Assembly: GCF_900111835.1 (NCBI RefSeq)
Contig: NZ_FOJP01000013.1
Coordinates: 124,001 to 188,000 of the forward strand
Direction: 5' to 3'
DNA from: Metapseudomonas otitidis
GTDB lineage: Bacteria; Pseudomonadota; Gammaproteobacteria; Pseudomonadales; Pseudomonadaceae
DNA length: 64,000 bases
Below, one piece after another: positions 56,594 through 64,000 of this stretch. Made by a program: the position numbers and the translations under genes. Within the stretch, counting starts at the first letter, position 1; each line of letters starts with the position of its first letter. The notes beneath the pieces are model-generated. The model was not told the DNA's origin. It was given only the letters and a program-made list of their open reading frames with translations, and did not search any database.

Positions 56594-57940
56594 TCAGCTG
56601 CCAGCAACAGTCATCCGCTCGATCAACACCGAGCCGGTGCGGATGTTGCCGCGCATCTCCAGGTCGGAGCCCACAGCGAGGATCTGGCGGAACATGTCCT
56701 TCAGGTTGCCGGCGATGGTCACTTCCTGCACCGGGAACTGAATCTCGCCATTCTCCACCCAGTAGCCGGCCGCACCACGGGAATAGTCGCCGGTCACCAT
56801 GTTCAGTCCCTGTCCCATCAGCTCTGTCACCAACAGGCCACGCCCCATGCGGCGCAGCAGCGCCTTCTGGTCTTCCGGGCCATGGCTGACGAACAGGTTG
56901 TGCACGCCGCCGGCATTGGCCGTGCTCGGCAGGCCGAGCTTGCGCCCGGAATAGGTGCCCAGCACATAGGACACCAGGTCGCCCTTCTCCACGAACGGCT
57001 TGGCGTAGGTGGCCAGGCCATCGTTGTCGAACGCCGCGCTGGCCATGGCGCGCGGGATGTGCGGGCGCTCATCGATGCTCAGCCACTCAGGGAACAGGCG
57101 CTGGCCCAGCGCGCCCTCCAGGAAAGAGGACTTGCGGTACAGGTTGCCGCCGGAAATGGCTGACAGGAAGCTGCCGAACAGCCCCGTGGCCAGCTCCGCT
57201 GCGAACAGCACCGGCACCTCGCAGGTGGGTACCGCCCGGGCCCCCAGGCGGCTGACGGTGCGCTCGGCGGCGCGGCGACCGATGCTCGCCGGATCCGCCA
57301 GCTGGGTGCCAATGCGGTTCACGTCGTACCAGTAGTCACGCTGCATCTGGCCTTCGCTGCCGCCGATCATCACGCAGCTCAGGCTGTGGCGGGTGCTGGC
57401 GTAGCCCCCGACGAAGCCATGGCTGTTGCCGTACACGCGGCAGGCCTGGTGGGTGCTGAGGGTGGTGCCGTCGGCATTGGTGATGCGCGGATCGGCATCG
57501 AAGGCCGCCGCTTCGCAGGTGAGCGCCAGCTCCACCGCCTGCTCCGGGCTGATGGCCCAGGGGTGGTAGAGGTCCAGCTCCGGCAGGTCGCGGGCCATCA
57601 GGGCCGGGTCGGCCAACCCCGCGCAGTCGTCTTCCGAGGCGTGCTTGGCAATCGCCAGGGCCGCCGCCACGGTCTCGCGAATAGCCTCTTCGCCGCTGGC
57701 CGAGGTGCTCGCCGAGCCCTTGCGCTGCCCTACATAAAGGGTGATGCCGAAACCCTGGTCACGGTTGAACTCCACCGTTTCCACCTCGCGCTGACGCACC
57801 GTGGTGGACAACCCCTGCTCCATCGACACCGCCACCTCGCAGGCCGTCGCGCCCTGGCGGGCGGCCTCGGCGATGATGCGCTCTACCTGCGCCTGCAGCT
57901 CCGGAAGGGCCTGCGGGCCAACACCTTGTACGTCACTCAT
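56594..57940 (-). CDS. pmbA: Metalloprotease subunit PmbA / TldE
   Basis: Non-catalytic-metal partner of TldD; the TldD/TldE heterodimer trims unfolded peptides and, in E. coli, matures microcin B17 and acts on CcdA. The 448-residue protein belongs to the U62 family but lacks the HExxxH motif present in TldD, as expected for TldE. I start at the ATG (57940) with GGAG five bases before it; a GTG two codons upstream would leave no room for a ribosome site. tldD lies about 730 bases upstream with darP on the other strand between them. Confidence 0.95.
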   Translation of the reverse strand: MSDVQGVGPQALPELQAQVERIIAEAARQGATACEVAVSMEQGLSTTVRQREVETVEFNRDQGFGITLYVGQRKGSASTSASGEEAIRETVAAALAIAKHASEDDCAGLADPALMARDLPELDLYHPWAISPEQAVELALTCEAAAFDADPRITNADGTTLSTHQACRVYGNSHGFVGGYASTRHSLSCVMIGGSEGQMQRDYWYDVNRIGTQLADPASIGRRAAERTVSRLGARAVPTCEVPVLFAAELATGLFGSFLSAISGGNLYRKSSFLEGALGQRLFPEWLSIDERPHIPRAMASAAFDNDGLATYAKPFVEKGDLVSYVLGTYSGRKLGLPSTANAGGVHNLFVSHGPEDQKALLRRMGRGLLVTELMGQGLNMVTGDYSRGAAGYWVENGEIQFPVQEVTIAGNLKDMFRQILAVGSDLEMRGNIRTGSVLIERMTVAGS

Positions 57941-58082
57941 AGCCACTCCGATTTCTCAAACCCGTTTCGACGGGGCGGGCGCCGCGCGCCCTGCCCCACC
58001 CGCCGCGAACGCGGCGCCAGCCGGGACGGACAATCCCCCTCCGACTGGTTATCATGGCGGCGTTTTCCACTGGACCACCCCC

Positions 58083-58604
58083 ATGCCTGAATATCTCGAC
58101 GACGACTTCTCCGGAGAGAAGAGCAAGTCCCAGGTCAAACGCGAGCTGCAGGCCCTGCAGGACCTGGGCGAACGCCTGACCACCCTCAAGCCCGACATGC
58201 AGGACAAGCTCCCGCTCACCGATGCGCTGCGCAAGGCCCTGGTCGAGGCGCCCAAGCACAAGGCCCACATCGCCCGCAAACGCCACCTGCAGTACATCGG
58301 CAAGCTGATGCGCGAGCAGGATGTCGAGGCCATCGTCGCCATGGTGGACCAGGTCGACAACACCACCCGCGAATACAACGAGCGCTTCCACAGCCTCGAA
58401 CGCTGGCGTGATCGCCTGATCGCCGGCGACGACGAAACCCTCGAAGCCTTCGTGGCCGACTACCCGGACACTGACCGCCAGCACCTGCGCGGCCTGATCC
58501 GCCATGCCCAGCACGAAGCGGCCCGCAACAAGCCGCCCGCCGCCGCACGCAAGGTCTTCAAGTACATCCGCGAACTGGACGAAATCCAACGCGGCCTGCG
58601 CTGA
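58083..58604 (+). CDS. darP: Ribosome biogenesis factor DarP (YjgA)
   Basis: Factor promoting late assembly of the 50S peptidyl transferase centre. The 173 residues are mostly helical and charged with the YjgA/DUF615 motifs [39 protein letters not shown] and [13 protein letters not shown]. The ATG at 58083 matches the conserved [12 protein letters not shown] start. Lies on the strand opposite to both pmbA and tldD. Confidence 0.94.
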   Translation: MPEYLDDDFSGEKSKSQVKRELQALQDLGERLTTLKPDMQDKLPLTDALRKALVEAPKHKAHIARKRHLQYIGKLMREQDVEAIVAMVDQVDNTTREYNERFHSLERWRDRLIAGDDETLEAFVADYPDTDRQHLRGLIRHAQHEAARNKPPAAARKVFKYIRELDEIQRGLR

Positions 58605-58666
58605 AGACCGCCACGGGCCCGCACCCCGGCCACGCCGGGGCCAACGGCCCGTAGCACCGCGCCGCA

Positions 58667-60109
58667 TCAGGCGCCGGTGCCTCCCACTGTGATCGCATCG
58701 ATCTTCAGCGTCGGCTGACCGACGCCCACGGGCACCGACTGCCCGTCCTTGCCACACGTCCCCACGCCGCTGTCCAGTGCCAGGTCGTTGCCCACCATGG
58801 ACACCCGGCTCATCGCCTCCGGCCCATTGCCGATCAGCGTCGCGCCCTTCACCGGCGCGGTGATCTTGCCGTTCTCGATGAGGTACGCCTCGCTGGTGGA
58901 GAACACGAACTTGCCGCTGGTGATGTCCACCTGGCCACCGCCGAGGTTGGCGCAGTAGATGCCGCGCGGGACCGAGGCGATGATCTCCTCCGGGTCGCTC
59001 TCCCCCGCCAGCATGTAGGTGTTGGTCATGCGCGGCATCGGCAGGTGCGCGTAGGACTCGCGACGGCCGTTGCCGGTAGGCGCCACGCCCATCAGCCGCG
59101 CATTGAGCTTGTCCTGCATGTAGCCCTTGAGCACGCCGTTCTCGATCAGCGTGGTGCACTGGGTCGGGGTGCCTTCGTCGTCCACGCTCAGCGAACCACG
59201 GCGACCGGCCAGGGTGCCGTCATCGACGATGGTGCACAGGCTGGAGGCAACCTTCTCGCCGATACGGCCGCTGTAGGCCGAACTGCCCTTGCGGTTGAAA
59301 TCGCCTTCCAGGCCGTGGCCCACCGCCTCGTGCAGCAGCACGCCGGACCAGCCGGCACCCATCACCACCGGCAGCGTGCCGGCCGGTGCCGGCACCGCTT
59401 CCAGGTTCACCAGCGCCTGGCGCAGCGCCTCGCGGGCATAGCCCATGGCGCGGTCTTCCTGGAGGAAGTAGCGGTAGTCGGTCCGCCCGCCGCCGCCGTG
59501 GCCACCGCGTTCGCGGCGACCGTTCTGCTCGACGATCACACTGACGTTGAAACGCACCAGCGGGCGCACATCACTGCCCAGGCTGCCGTCGCTGGCGGCC
59601 ACCAGCACGTGCTCCCAGACCCCGGCCATGCTCACGGTGACCTGCTTGATGCGCGGGTCGAGCGCGCGGGTGGCCTGGTCGATGCGCTGCAGCAGCGCGA
59701 CCTTCTCGGCACGGCTGATCACGTCCAGCGGGCTGTCCGGCGCATAGAGCCGGGCCACCTCGGGGCTGGCGAAGGCCTGCACGCGTCCCTGCTGCCCGGC
59801 CCGGGCGATGGACCGGGCCGCACGGGCCGCCTGGCTCAGTGCCTCGGGGGTGATGGCGTTGCTGTAGGCGAAGCCGGTCTTCTCGCCGGACTGGGCACGC
59901 ACGCCCACGCCCTGGTCGAGGTGGAAGCTGCCGTCCTTGACGATGCCGTCCTCCAGCACCCAGGACTCGGAAACCAGCCCGTGGAAATACAGGTCGGCGG
60001 CATCGATGCCCGGACCGGCCACCTCGCCGAGAACACCCTGCAACTGCTCGATGGCAAGGCCGCCCGGCGCCAGCAGGCGGTCACTGACGGATAACAACAT
60101 CTGGCTCAT
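58667..60109 (-). CDS. tldD: Metalloprotease TldD
   Basis: Catalytic subunit of the TldD/TldE zinc protease. The 480 residues contain HEAVGHGLE (260-268) with zinc ligands His260 and His265 and catalytic Glu261, and a further ligand Cys in the C-terminal [10 protein letters not shown]. It begins three bases after the neighbouring amidase stop region and is co-directional with it and yhdP, a likely operon yhdP-amidase-tldD. Confidence 0.97.
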   Translation of the reverse strand: MSQMLLSVSDRLLAPGGLAIEQLQGVLGEVAGPGIDAADLYFHGLVSESWVLEDGIVKDGSFHLDQGVGVRAQSGEKTGFAYSNAITPEALSQAARAARSIARAGQQGRVQAFASPEVARLYAPDSPLDVISRAEKVALLQRIDQATRALDPRIKQVTVSMAGVWEHVLVAASDGSLGSDVRPLVRFNVSVIVEQNGRRERGGHGGGGRTDYRYFLQEDRAMGYAREALRQALVNLEAVPAPAGTLPVVMGAGWSGVLLHEAVGHGLEGDFNRKGSSAYSGRIGEKVASSLCTIVDDGTLAGRRGSLSVDDEGTPTQCTTLIENGVLKGYMQDKLNARLMGVAPTGNGRRESYAHLPMPRMTNTYMLAGESDPEEIIASVPRGIYCANLGGGQVDITSGKFVFSTSEAYLIENGKITAPVKGATLIGNGPEAMSRVSMVGNDLALDSGVGTCGKDGQSVPVGVGQPTLKIDAITVGGTGA

Positions 60110-60111
60110 AG

Positions 60112-60960
60112 CTACTCCGTAATCACCGGCGCGGGTTCGGCCGGCGTCTTGAATCGTCTGTGTGCCGTCACCGGCATTCGTTGGCGGATCGCCCGCTGCT
60201 CCTCGGCATCGCGCCGGGCCAGCAGTACCGCCTCACCCTTTCCGGCCTCGGCCAGGACACGCCCCCATGGATCGACGATAGACGAATGCCCATGGGTTTC
60301 CCGCGGCCCCGGATGAACGCCGCCCTGCCCGGCCGCCAGCAGGTAGCACTGGGTCTCGATGGCGCGGGCGCGTACCAGCACCTCCCAATGCGCCGCACCG
60401 GTCACCGCCGTGAATGCCGACGGCGCGGTGATCAACTCGGCCCCGGCCTCGCGCAATGCGCCGTACAGCTCGGGGAAGCGCAGGTCATAGCAGACCGTCA
60501 GCCCCAGGCGCCCCACCGGTGTATCGACCAGCACCACGTGGTCGCCGAAGGCGTAGTCGTCGGACTCGCGATAACGCCCCCGGGCATCGGCCACATCCAC
60601 GTCGAACAGGTGGATCTTGTCGTAGCGCGCGACCCGCTCGCCGTGCTCATCCACCAACAGCGAGCAGGCGTTGGGCTTGGCGTCCGGGCGGCCTTCGGGT
60701 GGCAGGGGCAAGGTGCCGGCCACGATCCATAACCTGAGGTCGCGGGCGGTCTGTTTCAACCAGGGCAGGATCGGCCCTTCGCCACGGGCCTCGGCCTGCC
60801 CCAGCCGAGCCAGGTCGCGCCGGCCCATGGCGGCGAAGTTCTCCGGCAGCACGGCCAGGCGCGCGCCCTGCCCTGCCGCGTCGGCCAGCAGGCGCCGAGC
60901 GGCGTCGAGGTTGGCCAGGACGTCGTCCTGGCTGGTCATCTGGATTACCGCGAACTCCAT
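60112..60960 (-). CDS. Carbon-nitrogen hydrolase (nitrilase superfamily, Nit1-type)
   Basis: Cytoplasmic amidase with the complete nitrilase triad: Glu40 (VLPENF), Lys115 ([11 protein letters not shown]) and Cys157 ([13 protein letters not shown]). The 282-residue length and motifs fit the Nit1/YafV-YbeM branch, some of whose members clear deaminated glutathione; that activity is a reasonable but unproved guess here. The ATG at 60960 is chosen because upstream codons overlap yhdP without family similarity. It sits between yhdP and tldD. Confidence 0.92.
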   Translation of the reverse strand: MEFAVIQMTSQDDVLANLDAARRLLADAAGQGARLAVLPENFAAMGRRDLARLGQAEARGEGPILPWLKQTARDLRLWIVAGTLPLPPEGRPDAKPNACSLLVDEHGERVARYDKIHLFDVDVADARGRYRESDDYAFGDHVVLVDTPVGRLGLTVCYDLRFPELYGALREAGAELITAPSAFTAVTGAAHWEVLVRARAIETQCYLLAAGQGGVHPGPRETHGHSSIVDPWGRVLAEAGKGEAVLLARRDAEEQRAIRQRMPVTAHRRFKTPAEPAPVITE

Positions 60961-61000
60961 GGCGTCCTCCGGCGTACGACAACGGCCATGCAACGGCCCG

Positions 61001-64000
61001 TCATGAATCGGGTTTCTCGAACGGCTTGTCGAAGGTGAACTTCGGGTCCTGCAGGGGGCCGCGCACCTTGTACTGCACGCTGGCGAAGCGGGCGACCCGG
61101 TCCCCCAGCAGCTTGTCCACCACGAACAGCGCACCACCAATGGCCGGGGCGCCGACGATCAGTGCGGCGAGCGGCAGGTTGTTGGTCACCGGCAGGGTCA
61201 CCAGCAGCTTGGCGTCGATGCTCTCGTGGGCCATGTCCAGGGTGCCATTGAGCTCCAGCCCGCTGGAGGGCCCTTCGAGCACGATGGGCTTGCGGGTCAC
61301 GAAGACCCCGTCGGTGCCCTCCAGCACGCCCTTCACCCGGTCGTAGGCCAGGCCCTTGCCCAGCAGGTCGGAGAAGTCCAGGCGCAGGCGGCGGCCGATG
61401 GAGTTGAAGTTGAGCAGGCCGAACACCCGCAGGGCCTGGGCACTGCCGTCGGCCTCGACGAACTGGCCCTTGCGCAGTGCCGCATCAAGAGAACCGTTGA
61501 AGCGTTTCAGGCTGACCCAGGCCGGCGAGCCGGGCCAGCGCCCATCCACGTCCAGGCGGAAGCGCTCGCTGGTGGCGGTGGGGGCGTACTTCCAGGCCAG
61601 CAGCACGTCGGCGAGGTTCTTGCCCGCCAGGCGCCCCTTGTACCAGGTGCTGCTGGCACCCGCGCTGCCTTCCCAGCCGAGGGCGCCGTCGATGTGCAGC
61701 CCCTTGAGGTCCAGCGACAGCTCGCTGAACTGGGTGCCGCTGGCCACCGGACGCGCCTTGAACGACCAGGCGCCCAGCGGCTCGTCGCCCAGCTGGACCT
61801 GGGCAATGCGCACGTCCAGTGCCGGCAGAGAGTGGGGGTCGTGATCCTTGAGCGGGTCGGGGCCGAGCGTGTCGTCCTTGTCGTCGTCCGCCGGCTTGGG
61901 GAGGCGCAGGCGCGCCAGGTCCAGCGCCACCGGCGCGCCCTGGGCGTCCGGGAGGCTGATGGTGCCCTGCAGCAGGTTGCTGTCCAGGTCCACCTTCCAG
62001 GCCGCATCGCCCCGTTGCAGACCAACGCGGAAATCCTGCAGCTCCAGTCCCATGCCGCTGAACCGGCCGATGCGCAGGTCAGCGCTTTGCAGCAGGCCGA
62101 CGGCATTGCCGGCATCCTTCTCGGCGTAACGCTGGCGCACGCCCTGCCAGGCGGCCAGGTCGAGGTCGTCCAGCACGCCCCGCACGCGCACGCCACGAGC
62201 GGTCGGCAGCACGGCACGCCCGGAGCCGAGCATCAGCTCGCCACGGCAGCCGGAAAAATCGTTGGCCGGGGCCGCCAGCGCCAGGTCGGCAAGGTCGCCG
62301 TACTGGAACCAGTAGCGTCGCTCGGCGCCGTCCAGGGTCATGCGCCACTGGCTGTCGCGCACGGCCTCGGCGGGCTTGCCGAAGGGCGCCGGCAGATCGA
62401 TGGCCACGCCCTTGAGGGTCGAGTCCACTTTCAGTTGGCTGTCCTTGCCGTCCAGCAGCAGGTCGAGCCGATAGGGCACGGCACCGCTGACCGGCAGCGG
62501 ACGATTGACGCCGAGCCAGGCGGTCAGGTCCTTCAGCGCCACCACGCCGTTGGCCTGGATGCGGCTGCGCGCCTGGCCGTTGCGGCCTTCGGCGGTGGCA
62601 CGGGCGGCAACGTCGCGGCCGAAGACCCGGGCGCGGATGTCCTTGCTGCTCAGGCCGCTAGCCGTGTCGTAGCGGAAAGCGCCGTTCAGAGCGCTGAGTT
62701 CGAGACTCGGAGTGGCGAAGCGCAGGCGCGCGTCCTGGGTGGCGAGGTCGACCACCACACGCGGCTCCCCGCCGGCCTTCGCCAGGGGGATGTCCAGGTC
62801 CAGGTTGCCATCCAGGGTGCCTTCGCCCTGCCAACCGGCCATCACCTGTGCGGCGGGGGTCGGCGCCTGCTGGAGGATCTTCAGCCCGTCGGCGAAGCTG
62901 CTGTCGAGCCTGGCGGTCAGCTTCAGGTGGGGCACCTTGCCGCTGTCCACGTGGGGCACGTCGGCGCGGGCATCACTCACCTGGCTGTCGAGGATGCGCC
63001 CGCTGGGCACCCGAACCCGCACGCCGGTGTGCTCGACGAACACGTCGCCCCGGGCGTCAGTCAGGGCCGGCCAGCCGGGCTGGTAGTCGAGCTGGGCGTC
63101 ACGCACCTTGAAGAACAGGCTGATGGAGCGCGCCTCCGGCGGCGAGGCGTGCAACAGGGAGCCCTGGTACTGGAAGAAGCCCTCGTCGATGCCGCCGCCC
63201 TTGATCGAGCGCTTGAGCCACTCCGCCAGCTCCGGGCTGAGGCCGGAGGACAGCGTCGGCAGGTATTTCTCGGTGAAGCGCGCGTCGCCCTGGCTGAGGC
63301 CGACGCGCAGGTCCATGTAGTCCTCGCCGGCCGGGTCGCGCAGCAGGCGGATGAGGAAGTCACCGGCGATGTGTCCCTCCTCGCCCTCCACCCGCAGGTA
63401 GGGGGCGACCAGGGTGAAGGCCTGCTCATCCAGCGTCCAGGTCAGCCGGGCGTGGGCTTCGCGGTAGTGCCAGGGCTTGGGGAACAGGTGGTCGAGGTGC
63501 AAGGCGAAGTCATCGGCGTCCAGACGCAGTTCGCCGCCGGCCAGGTTGCCGGTCAGGCTGCCGCTGACGTTCTCTGCCGCCGGCGCGCCGTGCACGGCGC
63601 CGAAGCTCAGGCGCTCCAGGTTGGTGCTGTAGGCCAGGCGCTGGCCGAGGGGAGCATCCGGTCGCCAGGTGGCCTGTACGTTGCGCAGGGCACCCTTGGG
63701 ATCGAGGCCATCCACCAGTTCCCGCGCCAGGTCGTTGAGGGGCGCAAGCCCCTTGACCAGGGGCACCAGGGGTTTCAGGTCGATGCGGTCGGCACGCACA
63801 CGCCATTCCCGCGCGTCCTCGCTTCCAGCCTCTTCGGCCAGCAGGTGCACGCCGCCCCAGCGCTGCTCGCCCACGGTCATGGACAGCGAGTCCAGTTGCA
63901 GGCGCATGCCGGCGGCGGTGCGGTCGAAGTAGGCATCCACCGCGAGGTCCTGGAGGGTCACGGGGGCCTGGTCACGACGGCTGCCTTTCAGCTCACCGAC
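61001..64000 (-). CDS. yhdP: AsmA-like lipid transfer protein YhdP (partial, C-terminal part)
   Basis: Very large inner-membrane-anchored periplasmic protein of the AsmA/TamB bridge type, implicated in phospholipid transport to the outer membrane. The last 999 residues are in the window and the frame is open to the right edge, so the N-terminal anchor and the first few hundred residues are missing. The sequence has long repeating beta-strand patterns and the DUF3971 and AsmA-like C-terminal region (VFVTRKPIVLEGPSSGLELN, LLVTLPVTNNLPLAALIVGAPAIGGALFV). First in the probable yhdP-amidase-tldD run. Confidence 0.93.
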   Translation of the reverse strand, partial: VGELKGSRRDQAPVTLQDLAVDAYFDRTAAGMRLQLDSLSMTVGEQRWGGVHLLAEEAGSEDAREWRVRADRIDLKPLVPLVKGLAPLNDLARELVDGLDPKGALRNVQATWRPDAPLGQRLAYSTNLERLSFGAVHGAPAAENVSGSLTGNLAGGELRLDADDFALHLDHLFPKPWHYREAHARLTWTLDEQAFTLVAPYLRVEGEEGHIAGDFLIRLLRDPAGEDYMDLRVGLSQGDARFTEKYLPTLSSGLSPELAEWLKRSIKGGGIDEGFFQYQGSLLHASPPEARSISLFFKVRDAQLDYQPGWPALTDARGDVFVEHTGVRVRVPSGRILDSQVSDARADVPHVDSGKVPHLKLTARLDSSFADGLKILQQAPTPAAQVMAGWQGEGTLDGNLDLDIPLAKAGGEPRVVVDLATQDARLRFATPSLELSALNGAFRYDTASGLSSKDIRARVFGRDVAARATAEGRNGQARSRIQANGVVALKDLTAWLGVNRPLPVSGAVPYRLDLLLDGKDSQLKVDSTLKGVAIDLPAPFGKPAEAVRDSQWRMTLDGAERRYWFQYGDLADLALAAPANDFSGCRGELMLGSGRAVLPTARGVRVRGVLDDLDLAAWQGVRQRYAEKDAGNAVGLLQSADLRIGRFSGMGLELQDFRVGLQRGDAAWKVDLDSNLLQGTISLPDAQGAPVALDLARLRLPKPADDDKDDTLGPDPLKDHDPHSLPALDVRIAQVQLGDEPLGAWSFKARPVASGTQFSELSLDLKGLHIDGALGWEGSAGASSTWYKGRLAGKNLADVLLAWKYAPTATSERFRLDVDGRWPGSPAWVSLKRFNGSLDAALRKGQFVEADGSAQALRVFGLLNFNSIGRRLRLDFSDLLGKGLAYDRVKGVLEGTDGVFVTRKPIVLEGPSSGLELNGTLDMAHESIDAKLLVTLPVTNNLPLAALIVGAPAIGGALFVVDKLLGDRVARFASVQYKVRGPLQDPKFTFDKPFEKPDS

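Noticed and set aside
58624-58640. Hairpin CCCCGGC/GCCGGGG between darP and tldD as a terminator
   Set aside because: No T-run follows on either strand; it may be only a GC-rich stem.

Overview
The window is a GC-rich (roughly 63-66%) stretch of gammaproteobacterial chromosome that I assign to Pseudomonas. The order of marker genes (ddl-mur-fts cluster, rnpB, rsmI, lpoA, sspAB, petABC, rpsI-rplM, zapE, trpS, cysD-cysNC, algW, hisC-hisD-hisG-murA, mlaFEDCB, kdsD-kdsC-lptCAB-rpoN-hpf-ptsN-rapZ-ptsO, ZIP-sodA-TPR-fumC-fagA, pmbA-darP-tldD-nitrilase-yhdP) is, from memory, essentially that of one continuous P. aeruginosa PAO1 segment (about PA4410 to PA4476). Sequence features such as the separate CysNC fusion, long TrpS, short HisG and FagA fit the genus. 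No mobile element, prophage, CRISPR array, tRNA or rRNA gene was found. Almost every base lies in a gene or a short regulatory gap.

Layout. 1-13.2 kb: minus-strand division and cell wall (dcw) cluster from mraZ to ddl, almost all genes overlapping, driven by a promoter with three MraZ boxes; ddl runs off the left edge. 13.4-14.7 kb: rnpB RNA and rsmI. 14.8-18.2 kb: plus-strand lpoA-yraN-diaA-dolP envelope/replication operon. 18.2-23.0 kb: minus-strand sspB-sspA, cytochrome bc1 (petA-petB-petC) and ribosomal rplM-rpsI. 23.3-32.3 kb: the most variable part, with an aldo/keto reductase, endonuclease V, acyl-CoA dehydrogenase facing a GlxA-type AraC regulator, an exported protein of unknown function, zapE, trpS, a hydrolase and zapG. 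32.4-36.2 kb: sulfate activation (cysD-cysNC) and a Nif3 protein. 36.3-42.2 kb: algW, then murA-hisG and hisD-hisC, with ibaG. 42.3-48.9 kb: outer-membrane lipid traffic (mla, minus strand) back to back with Kdo/LPS export genes (kdsD-kdsC-lptC-lptA-lptB, plus strand). 49.1-52.6 kb: rpoN and the nitrogen PTS. 52.6-56.4 kb: Fur-type iron-starvation operon fagA-fumC-TPR-sodA-ZIP. 56.6-64.0 kb: pmbA/tldD protease pair, darP, a nitrilase-family amidase and the C-terminal part of yhdP, cut by the right edge.

How the genes work together. The window is dominated by envelope building: muropeptide precursor synthesis (murA, murC-G, mraY, ddl), septal synthesis (ftsW, ftsI, ftsL), its lipoprotein activator (lpoA), LPS Kdo supply and transport, and outer-membrane lipid asymmetry (mla, yhdP, dolP). 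Interleaved are respiratory, translation, sulfur, histidine and global-regulator genes. I found no convincing undescribed system. The points most worth a second look are small: a CysC domain with altered motifs, a RapZ lacking the basic tail known from E. coli, a ZIP transporter translationally coupled to MnSOD in a Fur-type operon with two proteins of unknown function, a second MraZ-like repeat array beside rnpB, a candidate rplM leader hairpin, and a 22-bp direct repeat.
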